Shown here piece after piece: positions 33,063 to 47,041 of a DNA stretch of 64,000 nt. The DNA comes from Dermatemys mawii (lineage: Eukaryota; Chordata; Testudines; Dermatemydidae). Location: assembly GCA_007922305.1 (NCBI GenBank), contig ML677348.1, positions 17,561,442-17,625,441 of the forward strand, in the 5' to 3' direction. The translations under genes were made by a program, and so were the position numbers. How positions within the stretch are numbered: the stretch's first letter is position 1; each line of letters opens with the position of its first letter. The notes below the pieces were generated by a model, which was not told where the DNA came from, made no database searches, and saw only the letters and a list, made by a program, of their open reading frames with translations.

Positions 33063-33649
33063 TGTTTTAGAGCACCCGGGTGGTAGTGAGGAAAAGAAGC
33101 AAACCAATACTGACCCTCGCATCACAATCTTGTATTTCCTGCAGGTTTGTCTGGGAGAGGATGTGTCAGAGTAATTCTGCCTCATTGGATTCCTGGGAGG
33201 GATTGGCATGTAGAAAGGGAGGGATGATGGAGCAGAGATTGCACCCCTGCATCAGTTTCACCAAATCTGAAACCCCGCTACTCATGGAGGCAGAAGAAAT
33301 TTGGTCCATGGCTCAAAGAAACATCAGCTATGACTTACAGCTACTCACAGTTATACGGCTGAAATTGTTCAGTAATGAGTGCACTAAAGATCTTTTGAAA
33401 AAGGGTTGGTTTAGATGAATCAGACTATTCAGTGGTATACTTTTAGAAAATCCTGGTTTGAAGTTCTTGAAGACTATATAGAGGCAATTTTTCTCCCTCT
33501 CTCCTCATTTTTTTTGGAGGGGTGAAAGGTAATATGGTATACTACAGGTTGGGTGGGGAAAGGAACTAAATATCCACAAATATACAGCATTCATCTGCCT
33601 ACTCTGTATTCTGTGTTTGTAACTTCACATTCTGTTTTTATCAATTTTC

Positions 33650-33685
<36 letters not shown>

Positions 33686-36600
33686 ACACATCTGAATATG
33701 CTAAAGAAAAAAAAAATAAGTAAAAAACTCCACTAAAACTGATCCTTCTGATGGTGATGGAGTTTAAAATTTAAGTACCCACACAAACTAGAATAATCAA
33801 ATACAAGTTGCACTCTCATAAGTTTCTTTACAGTATTTCAGTCACTGCCCTCTTTCCCCCTCCACCCTCTTCTCCGAGCATAATATGACTCTAGAGGAGT
33901 ATGTTCTCATACATTTTGATAGTTACTTTTCAGTGTTTTATGGCTGACTCAGTGGGTTACTCCAACCAGTGACAGGGAGGGTGGTTTTCAATTCAGCATA
34001 GCGAAACAAATGCCTCTTTCAGAAGTTCTGGTCTGGTACCACCTTCCTGTTGACATATGTGATAGAGGCCAAAGTCTCAAAGCCATAAAAACTATCAAGA
34101 TCAATTACCTGAAGTAACAAAAGGCATGTCATGCAACCCACATGTCTATATAATTTATGCAAAAGATCGCTTCTTTTTCACATTAGCAGTCTGATATCAA
34201 CCGCTGATCCAGAGAAGCTGCAAATAGAGATGGCTAATATCTGTAGCCATATGTGAATGCATATAGTAAACATTTTGAAGAATAATTTATTAAAGTCACT
34301 TCACTTATTCAAAACACATTTTCCCTTAGTTTTTCCACCAATTATCATCCTAAAAACAGACTTTTTGAATGGATCTACAAACTAACCTATTATAAAATTA
34401 ATGAGGCACATTTAGTCTTTTCTTGGGGGAAAAAACAACAACAACCCGGTAGCTGAGAAATGTGTTCAACAACAAGAGAGTCAGCTTCTGCCAATGGTCA
34501 AATCCTGAAGTCAGTCAAATTTTTAGAGAACTTAAGAAGTTGTTAAATGTGAACATACATCCAATGTCAGGAATGTTATCGTTATGCTGCGGAACACAAG
34601 ATTTTTAAAAAAACAACAGATTTATGGCTATGAGAGAGTTTAATAGTTCTGTGCAGTTACAACCTTCTCTGATTTTTCAGGGATGTCATTTTAGGAAAAG
34701 TGTTTAAGTTTAAAGACAGGCTCACACAGTAAGTAATTGCTCAAAGTAGAAGTGTGTTTGGACACAGTCAATATATATCTCAGTATAGTTTGTGAAAAGA
34801 CGTTTGCTTTTTCTGGACCATGATGAGCTAACTTTGTTGTTGTTGTAGAAGCCCTTTTAGTTGAAAACTTTCTAGAAAAATCAGAGTAACATATCATCTA
34901 TGTTTAATGCTAATATACAAATGTTATTCTCCAACAGTAGGCTACTCCATTTAATATTCCTTAGGCCATCTGTTTATTTCCTGAACCAAGACAAATTAAA
35001 AAGAAACTATATTAGGTAAATGAAAACTGTGAATGGTGTAAATGAAAACTGCCTAAATCTGTCAAGTGCTTGGAGAATGAAGAGTAACATTAATCTGTAT
35101 GTACCCACAAGTTTTCTCAGAAACTGAACCACAAAGCAAATGGCTTAAAATGGATATTGATCATCCTCTAACAATTCTACAAAAAAAATCTAGTTTAAAA
35201 ACACATTTAAAGTTTTAAAATAATGTTATATTAAAGCATTAAAATGCAATAAAATAGTTTTACAATATAGAACTATATGAGCTAATCACATTGAAGACTA
35301 ATTGCATATACGCTGAGCACATGTACAATAGAACAAAGTATCAGCAGATTCCTGTTAAATGTCAGGTTGTTACTCATCATCATGCACTATACCACCTTTA
35401 TAGAAATTGGTTTTAGTACTATAACTACACTATTTAAATACTTAGAATTTGGTCTCTGCAACACAAAGTTGTCCTGATTTTAAAATATATGCCAAAACTT
35501 TACATACAAGCAACATATTAAACCAGCATCTTAACTTTTGTGTGAAAGGCAATTATTTGCACTCCTGTTTTAAACATATAGGATACCTTTCTAGAATAAA
35601 CACTTACTTATTTTTATCTCACAGGAGACAAGCAGGTCTTGGAGGTCCCAGGGAGGAGCCCGGGCAAGTGGGCTAAAAGAACTGTGATAGAGTGATTAAT
35701 AAAAGTCACTATTATCAAATCAAGTTAAATGGCATTGAAGAGCTGCTGTATTATAGCCTTGTTTTACTCTGGGGATTTGAGAATAATTGTTTTACTACAA
35801 GGGATCTGTGAAACTTTATATTCAAACAAAAAGGTTTGAAGATACAATATTCCTCTGCATGGGTCTCAGAGGGGAAACTGAGACAGGTGCATTTCTTGTG
35901 CTGTGGCTTCAACTGAAGGGCATTCCAGATGAGGCTTGCCCTATCACAGTAACTAACATGCTGTACGCAACGAGAGCTGATAACTCAACCTATGACTGTA
36001 TAAGCTTCCTTCACGTCCGGCCTTCCTTCCATCTCATATACTTGACTAATTGTTTTCCTACATTATGGAGCATCTAACCTATAATATAATGCTTTCTAAT
36101 AATCTAGGAAGGTCCAGATATACTTCTGACACTCTATGAATAAATCCTTGCCTAATGCCATGGTATATTTTGTAAGACACCCAGAAACACCAAAGAAAAA
36201 AAAAGAAAAGAAAAGTAGTCGGTGGTGTAAACATATGGTTGTGATTATTTGGTAATCTGTCGATAGGATTCATAAATTCTGTAAGAGATTATGAACTCTG
36301 TCAGGCTACAAACTCCCTTTGGAATGGGCAACCTTTTGCTTTCTCTGTTTGCCTTCATATTGGACTGAAATTCCAAAGGCTGGTGGCAAAACAACAACAA
36401 TGTAGTTGTTGAACTTAAGTACCCCTCCATTGCAAGGGAATAGCTCTGAAGAAAAGACAGAGAACAGGTTTTCTGATCACCTGACAAGGCTGAGCAGGAT
36501 GTCACCTGACAAAAACAGTTAAAAGTTATAAACAGGGAGGAGCTGATTTATCTGGGTCTTTGACCATTTTATGTCTAGCAAGAGAGGAAAGAGAGGCAAT

Positions 36601-36800
36601 GGAGCATGTATGGGCTGCATGAAGCAAGAGACCCTGCCTGCCTTTCTGAACACAGATGTTCCCCTCCTCCCAGCACCCGGCAAGTGGGGGAAGCTATTAA
36701 GGGGTACTGCATTTAGGATGCTTATCTTCTAAATCTGTACTCTATGGTGTTTTCTATGATAAATTAAGAGAGCAAGAATGTGTTAGACTTGACCAAAGTT
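33063..36800. other. Anonymous DNA with one microsatellite
   Basis: No gene visible. A compound dinucleotide repeat, about 11 GT units followed by seven AT-type units, occupies 33651-33685. A purine run near 36194-36215 is (A)n/AAAAG type. Confidence 0.55.
33651..33685. repeat. Compound microsatellite (GT)11(AT)7
   Basis: Eleven GT dinucleotides run directly into an alternating TA tract. Such alternating purine-pyrimidine tracts are length-polymorphic and can adopt non-B forms. Confidence 0.95.
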
Positions 36801-38687
36801 TCTCAATGTGCTAAATGCTTCACAACTATTGCATGCCTCCAGAGAGAGTAAACCAGAAGCTTCCCACTTTTAAGGTAGAGCTCTGGGACAGGGTGTGTTT
36901 ATGTAAGGGGCATCTGAAGTGTCAGCCCTGTGCCCAGAAGGCTTGGGAAGCTGGACAGCAGGTTCCAGCTCTCAAAAGGAGGTGCCAGACAATGGGGCTG
37001 CACCCCAAGAGTGTGCCAAGGTTCCTCAAGATCAGAGCAGTAGCTCGTCTCCATTCAGGCCCCAGAGGTTTAAGACATCTGGGATCCAGAGGCTTGGATT
37101 CCCCTCACTGCAATCTAGTGGGTGGCCAACAAGGTGACACCACATCAGATTTGTGAGAATGGCATACAATCAAATATGTAAAGACTAATTATTTACCTTT
37201 GCAGACATGCCACAGCTGAAGTAGCATCATAGATGACCCAAGAGAAAGAAAGGGTACAAAGAAAAAAAGGCAAAGGAAATACTACCACTCAACATGAAGG
37301 GCAAAAGTACTTGTTTATCTTTGATGCTGACCTACAAATTGCAGCTTAACAGCAGGTACATATTTAGTAAAAGTTCTTTAGATGGTGCAGTTCTGACAGC
37401 ATACTCTCACATTTTCTTCATCTCTGAAGCGCCTGAGGAGATGAGATTATAAAACCAGCGCTAAAAAGTATGCAAATTAAAACACAGAAGAGAAAGTGTT
37501 GATCACCATCTACCCTTATAGCAGAGATTTTAAAACAAAGATGTCAAACATACAGAATTTACGAAGTGGACCTATTGAAGGAATCTTCTTGCCGGCTTAA
37601 CTGTGTTATTCTAGATGGCTTAATGGGAAATCTGAATTTGATTAAGAAATCAATTACTTTGGCCCAAATGTTGGCAGGCTGTAGGAATGCTGTAACAGCA
37701 GTGCTCTCAACTCACCTAGGCAAGGGTAGAGAAAGAGAAGGAATAAGTTACACTGATTAATGGTGGACTCTGTAGCTAATTCAAGACTAGTGTTACACAA
37801 GCGCACACAAAAACCTGCTTAGTCCTCTAATGAAGTACACAGTCGTTGTGCAGTGACCATGAAGGTGGATGGCAAGGAGATAGCTATTATATGTACAGAA
37901 AGTTTTACTGAATATTTTAAATCTAATATTTTCCATTTAAGAGCAGAATGACAACAGGCAAGTCACCAGGAGATCTAGTTTATACTATTCAATATTCAGA
38001 GAAGGAACTGTATTTGGGTTTTTCCCTTGCACAAATCTGAGAACAAGTTTAATTCTCATGAAAGTGAGAACCTGGCCCTGTGCAATCTTCCTCACACAGA
38101 CACTCTTGGCTCTTGCAAATGTAAACTCTATCATGAAATTAAAGTGTCTATAGTCTTCAGAAACGTCAGACTGAAGATGGAAGAATTGACTGTTTCCTGT
38201 AAGTAACTTTAATCTTTTGTTTTAAAAGTACACAGCTGCATATGAATCAAGCTCTATTTGTCATCCATTAACAAAATCACGTAAAGGAAAAAAAAATCTA
38301 CTCAACACAATAGCCCTTCAGTTGTGGAAACCTGGGGACAAATTAGATTAACTTGCCACCCAAAGGAGATCATCTGGACCAAGCAATTTCTGAACTAGTT
38401 AGCCATATCCGCTCAGAAAAATGTGAGAATTGAAATTGCACTGCTGTTGCAGGAAGGAATAAAGGAAATATAGGCAGAGCTATTCTACCTGAGAAAGCTG
38501 GTACAGTACCTTTCTGCACTACATTTGGATGTACTCAGTACTATCACACCTTTTATTTAATGACACATGAAGGGTCCCCAATAGAGAAAGATAAAATTTC
38601 CTGAGCAACGACTTTTCTTTCTGAGAGTGCCCAGAGCTATACTCAGTTGCCTTGAAGAATCTCTCACGGGGGATACTACCAAGTTCT
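36801..38687. other. Anonymous DNA, GC-richer block at 36.8-37.15 kb
   Basis: The block at 36815-37156 is less AT-rich and stays open for 113 codons, with CPEGL/CQPCAQK-type cysteines in overlapping frames. I recognise no domain or splice context. It could be a retroelement remnant. The rest is featureless. Confidence 0.4.
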
Positions 38688-38695
38688 GTCTACCT

Positions 38696-38976
38696 CAGGT
38701 GTCAGCAACCTTTCAGAAGCGGTGTGCTGAGTCTTCATTTATTCACTCTAAGGTAAGATTTCACATGCCAGTAATACATTTTAACATTTTTAGAAGGTCT
38801 CTTTCTACAAGTCTATAATATAGAACTAAACTATTTTTGAATTTTAAATGAAGCTTAAATATTTTAACTAAAACACAGAGCCCCCCAGACCGGTGGCCAG
38901 GACCCCAGGCAGTGCGCCACTGAAAATCAGCTCACATGCCGCCTTTGGCATGCATGCCATAGGTTGCCTACTTCTG
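38696..38976 (+). mobile_element. hAT-type MITE, family M1, copy 2
   Basis: It starts CAGGTGTCAGCAACCTTTCA and ends ATAGGTTGCCTACTTCTG, with 8-bp duplications GTCTACCT (38688-38695) and GTCTAGCT (38977-38984), one mismatch. At 281 bp it is about 30 bp shorter than the other two M1 copies, mostly by loss in the AT-rich middle. Confidence 0.85.
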
Positions 38977-38984
38977 GTCTAGCT

Positions 38985-40555
38985 ACGTCTCCTGTTCAAT
39001 GTGTTTGAGTCCATTAGGTGGTATAAACTCAAGTATGCTGGGGGCACTGAGTAATCTCTCTCTGTCTCTATGAGATGCCAAAATAGTAGATCAGCAGTGG
39101 TGCTTTAGCCAACAACAACCTGGGAAGTGTGTTCTCTGACATCCTCCAATATAGAACTCAGTCCCTTTCTCACTCCCTGTTTCCAACAGAACCTACATTT
39201 GCTGAACCTTGATGATGGCCTGAAAGTCATCAGTAGCCTCAGGTGGTTGCTAAGGTAGTGAAATTAGAATACACAGGGTAATTAGGCAAGAGATTGCACA
39301 CTGATGCACCTTTTACATTTACCATGGCGGGAGGGGGGGGAAGAGTGGTTTGGCCTGTCAAGTACTCATGTTCTAGGCATTTTTATCCTCAGTATGTATA
39401 TTTTAAACTTACCTGTACAAACACCTAAAGCAACAGAACAGACACTTAAATCTGAAGAAATAAATATAGCACCTATTATCCAGAAAATTCCCAAAATTCT
39501 TTACAGACTATATTTAAAAAGGGATCTAATTACTTGTCCACAACTGAAATACAGCTCTCCCCAAGATGTAAGGTAATAGTCATTCTGCACTAATACTACA
39601 TAACCATTTATCAGAATGGAAAACAAAACTTAATTTCTCCAGTTGAAGCTACAGGGGAATTTTAGGCAAGAAGAATGCAATTGTGTAATTGGACTTAGGC
39701 CAGGATACCGGGGTTAATGTTGCAGTTCTTACAAAATGTGCCAAACGATCTTCCAGTGATCACTGGGTGCCATCTACTGAGTCATCTCCTGTAGAATCTG
39801 GGTTTTTCTTGAGATCTCTATTTACATACTAATCAGGCCCAACCCAGATTCTTTTAAGAACACAGCACAAGACGGTATTGTTGGAAGTATACCTAGTGGT
39901 TTCATTTTCAAGAACAGTAAAATATGTTTGGATTAAAAGGGATGATATCTTTCCATATAGTAAAAAAAACTGTAATGAAGGCCACTTTCTACCTGGCACC
40001 ACCTATAGTAAAACCTGCAAGCTGTAATTGTGCTGCAAGAAGGTGGCATTTAGGACATTCTGGCAGAAAAACTAAAGCATCCAGGTTGTAAAACACCGTA
40101 ATAAGTAGGTAATCCTAGCTTGGCATCCAAGTTGCTGCCCTAACCTGTTCCTTATGATTATGATTTTAAAATGTCTCAGTGTCAGCAGGTTCACTGTGAG
40201 TCAGAGCTGAAATAATAAGTGGCTTATTTTCCATCCTGGTGGAGGAAATACATCACGGCTCATTGTGGCTCACTTACAGAGCCTGCTTTTTACAGGAAAA
40301 TGTAAAAATAACTAAGTGATTTTGCCCTACTGCTCTTATTTTTGATTAACAAAGGCCTTACTATAATCAAATTAGAATAGAAAAAAAACACGTTTTTCAA
40401 CATGGTCCACAAAACAATACCCAAGAAAAACCGTAGAAGAGCAAATGGCATAAACAGTCAAGAATATTAAGTCTGCGATAAACACCCTCTTCTGCCAAAA
40501 CGACTAAACTACTCAACCAATGTAAACAACTGACTACTTCATTTGAAGTGAAAAC
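38985..40555. other. Anonymous AT-rich DNA
   Basis: No gene or repeat recognised. Confidence 0.55.
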
Positions 40556-40558
40556 ATA

Positions 40559-40671
40559 AGACCTGATCCTGCAACCTCTTACTCCAAGGAGTTGCTCTTT
40601 TTCTCTTTCCTAGGCCTTGATGAGATAAATACATGCTAAAAAGTTACTCAAATGTTTGCAGAATCAGGGCC
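40559..40671. repeat. Fold-back MITE-like repeat
   Basis: Ends are inverted: AGACCTGATCCTGCAA on the left and TTTGCAGAATCAGGGCCC on the right. GTTACTCAAATG lies inside the right end and TTACTCCAAGGAGTTGC inside the left. It resembles an old amniote fold-back repeat with 'cctgatcctgcaa' ends. A similar pair of ends (CCCTGATTCA / TGAATCAGGT) bounds 62139-62223. Confidence 0.5.
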
Positions 40672-40984
40672 CATGATTGTGAGTTCCTCAGGGCAAGGAA
40701 TGCCTTTTGCTAGTTATTCATGCAGTGGACAGCATGAAGTAACTCTAATGCTGACTGGGAGCTTTCGGTGCTACCTGCAATGTACATGTTCAGCAACGAG
40801 TCCTCGTGCAGAGATTCCCAGAGAAATTTACAGAGTTTCTCATATATAGAAGGGAAACTGGATCAGGCACTAAAACTGGTCTCCAATTTACTACAGAACC
40901 TATATATTAGCAGTTGTAGTACAATTGCCTCTATAGACTCCAACTAAAATAGAAAGGATTGTGAAAGGATCTGCATAGAGATCT

Positions 40985-41165
40985 GACAGCCCCTGCCCCA
41001 AAGAGTTTACAGTCTAAACAGACAAGATAGACCAAGGGCAAGAGAAAGTAAGCACCATCATTTTGCAGGCAGAGAACTAAGGCACAGAGATTAATTCAAG
41101 GTCACATACAAAATCAGCGACCGAGCCATGAGTCAAATTCAGATCTCCGAGGCTCTGTCCTATGC
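40985..41165. repeat. MIR/CORE-SINE-like fragment
   Basis: GCCCCTGCCCCAAAGAGTTT, ACAGTCTAAACAGACAAGAT, GGCACAGAGATTAATTCAAG and GTCACATACAAAATCAGCGA follow the usual order of this old SINE-related repeat. The best-preserved copy of this type in the window; it abuts CR1-C. Confidence 0.6.
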
Positions 41166-41204
41166 TTTAATGATAAAAGCAAGAAGAGGTTGGGGTTTTT
41201 TTCA

Positions 41205-42815
41205 GAACAAATTCATAAATTTAACAGCAATAAGTCATCAGGACTAGATGGTATTCACCCCAGAGTTCTGAAGGAACTCAAATATAAAGCTGTAGAACTA
41301 TTTAACTGTAGTATTTAACCTATTACTGCAATAAGTCTCTGTACCAGATGACTGGAACGTAGGTTACAATGTCAAATTTTAAAAAAGGGCTCCAGAGGCA
41401 ATCAAGGCAATTACAGGCCAGTAAGCCTAATGTACCAGGTAAACTGCTAGCAATTACAGTAAAGAACAAAATGATCAGACACATACATAAACATGATTTG
41501 TTGGGGAAGAGTCAACATGGCTTTTGTAAAGGGAAGTCATGCCTCACCAATCTATTAGAATTCTTTGAGGGGGTCAACAAGCCTGTGGATAAGGGTGATC
41601 CAGTGGATACAGTGTAGGTGGATTTTCAGAAAGGTTTTGAGAAGTTTCCTCACCAAAAGTTCTTAAGCAAAGTAAGTAGTCATGGGATGCAATCAGTAAT
41701 TCATAGATCAGTAACTGGTTGAAGGAGTAGACATAAATGGCCAGTTTTTACAATGGAGAGAGGTAAACAGTTGGGTCACTGAGAGATCTGTACAGAGACT
41801 TGTCTGGAAAAGGAAGTGAGTAGTGGAGTGGCAAAGTCTGCAGATGACAAAATTATTCAGGATCATGATGTCCAAAGCTGACCAGGAAGAGCTACAGGGG
41901 GATTTAACAAAACTGGGTGACTAGGAAATAAAATGGCAGATGAAATTCAACATTGAAAAGTGCAAAGCAATTCACACTGGAAAAAATGATCCCAACTACA
42001 CATATATAATAATGGGTTCTAAATTAGCTACCACTCAAGATAGATCTTGGAGTCACTGTGGATATTTCTCTATAAACTTCAGCTCAAAGCATAGCAGCAG
42101 TCAAAAAGGCTAACACAATGTTAGCAACTTTTAGGAGGAAAGGAATAGAAAATAAGATGGAAAATGTGTCACTATATAACTATTTTGCACCCAAACATTG
42201 AAAACTGTGTCCAATGCTAGTCACCCATCTCAAAAAGTATGAGGGAACTAGACAAGGTTCAGAGAAGGGCATGCAACAGCTTCCCATATGAGGAGAACTA
42301 GAAAGATTAGAGCTGTTTAGATTAGAAAAGAGAGAACTAAGGGAGGATACATAGAGATCTATAAAATCATGCGAAAACAGTGAACAGAAGTGTTATTTAC
42401 CCTTTCCCACAATACAATCAACAAGGGATACCTGATGAAATTAATAGGCAGCATGTTTGTATTAAACATGAAGTTCTTTTTCACACAACACATAGTTAAC
42501 TTGTGAAACTCATTGCCATGGGATGTTGTGATACCCAAAAGCATAACTGAATTCGAAAAAGACAGACATGTTCCTAGAGGACAGGTCCATCAATCACTGT
42601 TGGCCAAAGATTGGCAGGGATGCAACCCTATGTTCAGGGAAACCCTAAACCTCTGACTGCCAAAGGCCGGAAGGGGAAGAATGGGGAATATCATTTCAAT
42701 TACCCTGTTTTGTATACTCCCATTGTAGCTCCGGTACAAGCCACTGTGAGAGACAAGATACTGAGCTAAATGGACCATTGGTTTGATCCAGTATGGCTGT
42801 TCTTAGGCTCTTAAC
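41205..42815 (+). mobile_element. CR1-C: CR1 fragment from mid-RT to 3' end
   Basis: It covers the RT entry (ATCAGGACTAGATGGTATTC), the GFCKGKSCLTNLLEFF-like segment at about 41518-41570, the 'KCKAIH' region near 41955, and the 3' tail (GAGCTAAATGGACCATTGGT, CAGTATGGCTGTTC). Stops and frameshifts are frequent, so no long frame survives. It is a useful collinear reference for the deletion in CR1-A, since it keeps the RT stretch that CR1-A has lost. Confidence 0.8.
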
Positions 42816-43212
42816 CACCTTCCCCTCCATATCATGATCTTACTTTTTTTAAATAGACAATCTACACTTTTTCTATGGTACAATTACTTGTAATATAAAA
42901 CTGGTTTGCTTGTTTTACCTACAATGCACATACTACAGTTGCTTTTATTCCATTGTGAAAATATAGCATTCATGTGAAGATACAAATATGTGCTGGCTTT
43001 ACCTCATATTGTATTTTTTTAAAAAAATTGTAGAATAACCTGTGTGTGGCATTAAATAGAAAGGATCATGTAATATTTTATTTCAATAGCTAATATTGAG
43101 ACAGTTGCTTTTTCTTGGCTTGCCCAACCCCAATCGTTGCATATAAACATATAGTGTTAGCTTTAGAGAAATTAAATTATGATGAGTTTTTAAAAATCTA
43201 GTAAATGAAGTC

Positions 43213-43893
43213 TGATGGGTGGATATTTTTTAGAAAAAATAGATTTATTTAAATTGGATTTTATTTTTTCTCTTTAAAAATAAACCTACTTAAAACAAAA
43301 TCTGAATTTAATACAAAATATGTTGCAACCTAAACTATCATAATCTCTTAAAACCTTAAACAAGAAATAATTATGCTGCATCCATGAGCTTTTATCAAAA
43401 ATCGAGTTAAAGTCTGCTTTTCTGTATAATAAAAGCTGTTTTCCCCCAGATACTAACTTTTCAGGTCAAGCTTTATAAATGTGGCACAATAGGTCACGTG
43501 CTGTATTAGGCGTTTTGTTTTATTTAATAAACAAAAAATGTATATGCAGTTTTGTATGTTTAACTAAATTTCAGTTACCAATTAATGCAGCTTCACACAA
43601 ATCATGTAAAAATGTACACTTAAGAATCTGAAAATATTAAGCTACATACTTGTTTCAATAAAAATATATAGTTGTACTGCACCCTCTTAGCCAGCAAAAA
43701 TATACCAAATCTAGTGTAAAGGCTCTATTTAGTTTAAATCTATATGTTTTAATGGTTATAAAGTTAATGAAAACGTAGCTTTCTGTAGAAAATTACCAAA
43801 ATTCCAAATGGAAATGGTGACTAAAATCAATTATTTAAAATTTCAGACTTTCCACTTGATTATTCAAGTCATTATTTAAATTTTTCCACCCTG
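43213..43893. repeat. Possible AT-rich MITE
   Basis: The ends GATGGGTGGATATTTTTTAG and AAATTTTTCCACCCTG are roughly inverted, with AT-rich 'ATTTAAAT' segments next to both. No convincing duplication flanks them, so the limits are tentative. Confidence 0.3.
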
Positions 43894-44349
43894 GAGGAAG
43901 GATTACAATCCTCTAGTATGGAAGGCAGGAGGGGAATCCTAAAAGAGGCTTATCTCTATTGAGTGAACAGAATTTTGGAAGCTGGTTGATAAACTGGAAG
44001 TTCTCAAACGAGAGGCAGAGGTATCTACTAGGGTACAGTATCTGTTAAATCCTGTCTCCATTAGTGACAGAATAAACAGCCCACTAATGAAACATACAGA
44101 AGATACTCCTAACTCCTCTCAGTTAAGCAAGTCAGATATACCACCACAAAGAGACCTAGATATTAGAAATGTGGGCAGAAAATGAAGACACATTCATCTT
44201 TGGGGAAAAATATGAGCAAACAAAACCTGAAATACGGAAAGTGGAGAGGGAAACAAAGCAGCAATGCCACGTGAGATATGATAAGCAAATATATCAGTTT
44301 GCAATAGGATGTGGCCCTATAAAAGAAGGGCCAATGGCATTTTAGGCAG

Positions 44350-44570
44350 CAAATACTGGGGCATCACATCCTTGAGGTATTCATCCCACTGCACGCTGCT
44401 CTAGTGTGACTGCAGCTGCAACACCAAGTTTAGTCCTGGACACTTTCTCATCAAGATAACAAGCTTGAGAGAGTTCAGAGAAAAAACAAACAATCAAGCA
44501 ATTATGGGACTGAAGAGACTGATATGAATAAAGATTAAATAGAGAGTAAGTAATATACAACTCGCTTAAG
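44350..44570 (+). mobile_element. Ancient CR1/L3-like remnant
   Basis: TTTAGTCCTGGACACTTTCT, AGCTTGAGAGAGTTCAGAGA and TTATGGGACTGAAGAGACTG follow the nucleotide order of the CR1/L3 3' ORF ('ctgggcac...gagaaggtcagagaagggcaac...atgaggaa'). It is very diverged. Confidence 0.4.
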
Positions 44571-45580
44571 TGACAACTCTGGGATGGGGTCAGTGTCTAC
44601 AAAGAACAGTCCCACGGGTTATACATCAAGATGCAAGCATCAATATTTTCAACAATCTCATCTCAAAGTGCCTTCCAGCCATACACTGTGCATGTTCTTG
44701 TGATGATCAGCCACTGATGTCACAGGGCTACCTTCAGCGAATATATTTATACCACTTCCCCCTCTTGAGCTTTGATTAGCTCAGCTATAAGAAACAGAAA
44801 GCGACCTGCCGAGTGCTGGCCTACCATGGAAATATCCTATGCAGCTTCGGAAACAAAGACAGAGCATGTCTAGTAACTGACGCATCATATTTATGGATGT
44901 TTCTGGATCAGGTGATGCATCTCAGCACATGTGACAACACAATGTTTCAAGTACGTTGAAAATATTCTTGGTTGCAGCCTATCATACTGTGTGATCACAC
45001 CTTTATGGATATCACAATAATAGACTCATTAATATTACCCTCATAATGTAAGAAAGGTGTAAATACAACAAATGCTAAGTTACATTTTCCAGGGAGCACA
45101 TACTTAGTACAAGATAAGGTTCAGATCAAGTGTGGTCAGCAAACAGGTAGAACTTGGTTCAATTGATAATTCTAATGGGACAAAAGTGCCATCACTTGAT
45201 ATGCATTAACCCTGTAAAAACGCAATGGAGATAAGGCACTTTAGTGTCTCCAAAAGTCAACCAATGTAAAGGAGTTACAGGATAATTCATCTTAAAATAA
45301 ATCCTTGATTTTGGTAGTACAGAACAGTAAGCTTGTCAGAATGAAGAACATGACTGAAAACTAACATAAAATACATAGCATACATAAAAGGCTATTAAAT
45401 TAAAATATGCAAATAGAAGAATAAACAATTCAATAGGAAAAAACATTTATGTATGCAACACTTCAGTGTTTGTAAGATGGAGAATTACTTGTAGAAAAAA
45501 GGATTGTTAATAAATTTTCAGTTACAAAGGCATGAGGAAATAATGTTACTATAAGTCCAAAATAGTACTAAATGGTAGAG

Positions 45581-45889
45581 CAGGGGTCAGCAACCTTTCA
45601 GAAGTGGTGTGCCGAGTTTGCATTTATTCACTCAAATTTAAGGTTTTGCGTGCCAATAATACATTAACATTTTTAGAAGGTCTCTTTCTATAAGTTTTTA
45701 ATATAGAAATAAACTTTTGTTGTATGTAAAGTAAATAAGGTTTAAAAAATGTTTAAGAAGCTTCATTTAAAATTAAATCACAATGCAGAGCCCCCCAGAC
45801 CGGTGGCCAGGACCTAGCCAGTGAGTGTGCCACTGAAAACCAGCTCGCGTGCCGCCTTCAGCACCCGTGCCATAGGTTGCCTATCCCTG
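45581..45889 (+). mobile_element. hAT-type MITE, family M1, copy 3 (perfect TSD)
   Basis: A 309-bp element starts CAGGGGTCAGCAACCTTTCA and ends ATAGGTTGCCTATCCCTG. Exact 8-bp duplications TGGTAGAG lie at 45573-45580 and 45890-45897. It keeps the family's conserved CCCCCCAGACCGGTGGCCAG block near 45790. Perfect flanks suggest it is the youngest M1 copy here. Confidence 0.9.
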
Positions 45890-45899
45890 TGGTAGAGGA

Positions 45900-47033
45900 A
45901 TGTACAACCGTTTTAGGTATACTGATTCTTTGGGAGCGGTAACAGAAAGTATAAAGTTAGTGTGCCCTAAAGACTCAAAAACAAAATGGCAAATTAAAAG
46001 ACCTGTATTTATTTATTTTAATTTCATGACTTTTAGGTTCATAATTCACAATCTTTGAATATTTGTGGTTGTCAGTCTTTACCTTTAAGAAAGATTTCAT
46101 ACAGGATAGTATTAGTACCCTACGGGCCAGATTTTTAAAGGAAATATAGGTGACTAGTGGGATTTTCAAAAGCATCCTGATGCTTTCAAATCTTTAAAAA
46201 TCTGACCTGTGGTGACTATTTGGGAGCTAAGTTCTACACTCAAGTGGTGACGTGAAAAAGGACGAGGGTGTCGGATAGAGAGGCAAAATAACAGTTGGCA
46301 AAGGCAATCCAGATTGGTGAATTTTGGGAAACTGAGGTTTTTTGTCATCAATCTGGAAAATCAGTCAGTCTTGATGTCATATGATCCCAAAGAATAAACG
46401 TGCATTAAAAAAATGAAAAAGCAAAAATTTTAGAATTAAATATTATGTCATTTCACTAGAAAGGTTGAAATGTGGTTGTTGATACTACTAGCAAACATGA
46501 ATATTTTCAATTATTGCTATAAAAATATCAATTTAATAGCATAATGACATCTATCTGCACATTGTTAACGAAGATAAATGAAGAGCTAGGAGTATTAACA
46601 ACATTTTAAAAAGTAAATAATTTAAAGGACTGACACTCCATTTACAGTGGCGTGCAAGAAAAAGGCAGTACCCTTCAGGATAAGGAATTTGTGAACTGCA
46701 ATGGGGCTTTATACAGACACAAACTAATAATGGTTTGTTGACTTGTCCAGACATTGGGATGAATTGTGCCTTTAAAATCACAGCCCTGGGAAGCACAGGA
46801 TGAGATGAACCCTCCCTCAACCTGTGTGGAGGGGAAGTCTCCAATATCCCAGTTTTGCAGGCACTAAAGAGGGTACATCCCATCTGGGATAACTGTTACC
46901 CCTCTGCTCCTCCCCATCCTGGGGATTTCCCTTCTGCTGCCATCTGGCAGAGTTTCAACCCCATTCTCAAACCCAGCTCCTACCAACCCCCGATCCCTGA
47001 TTTGGCCCCTCTCCTCTTTCCCGTCTCCCATTG
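45900..47033. other. Anonymous DNA
   Basis: No gene recognised; a 110-codon minus-strand frame at 46551-46883 has no identifiable domain. Confidence 0.55.
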
Positions 47034-47041
47034 TTTTAACC

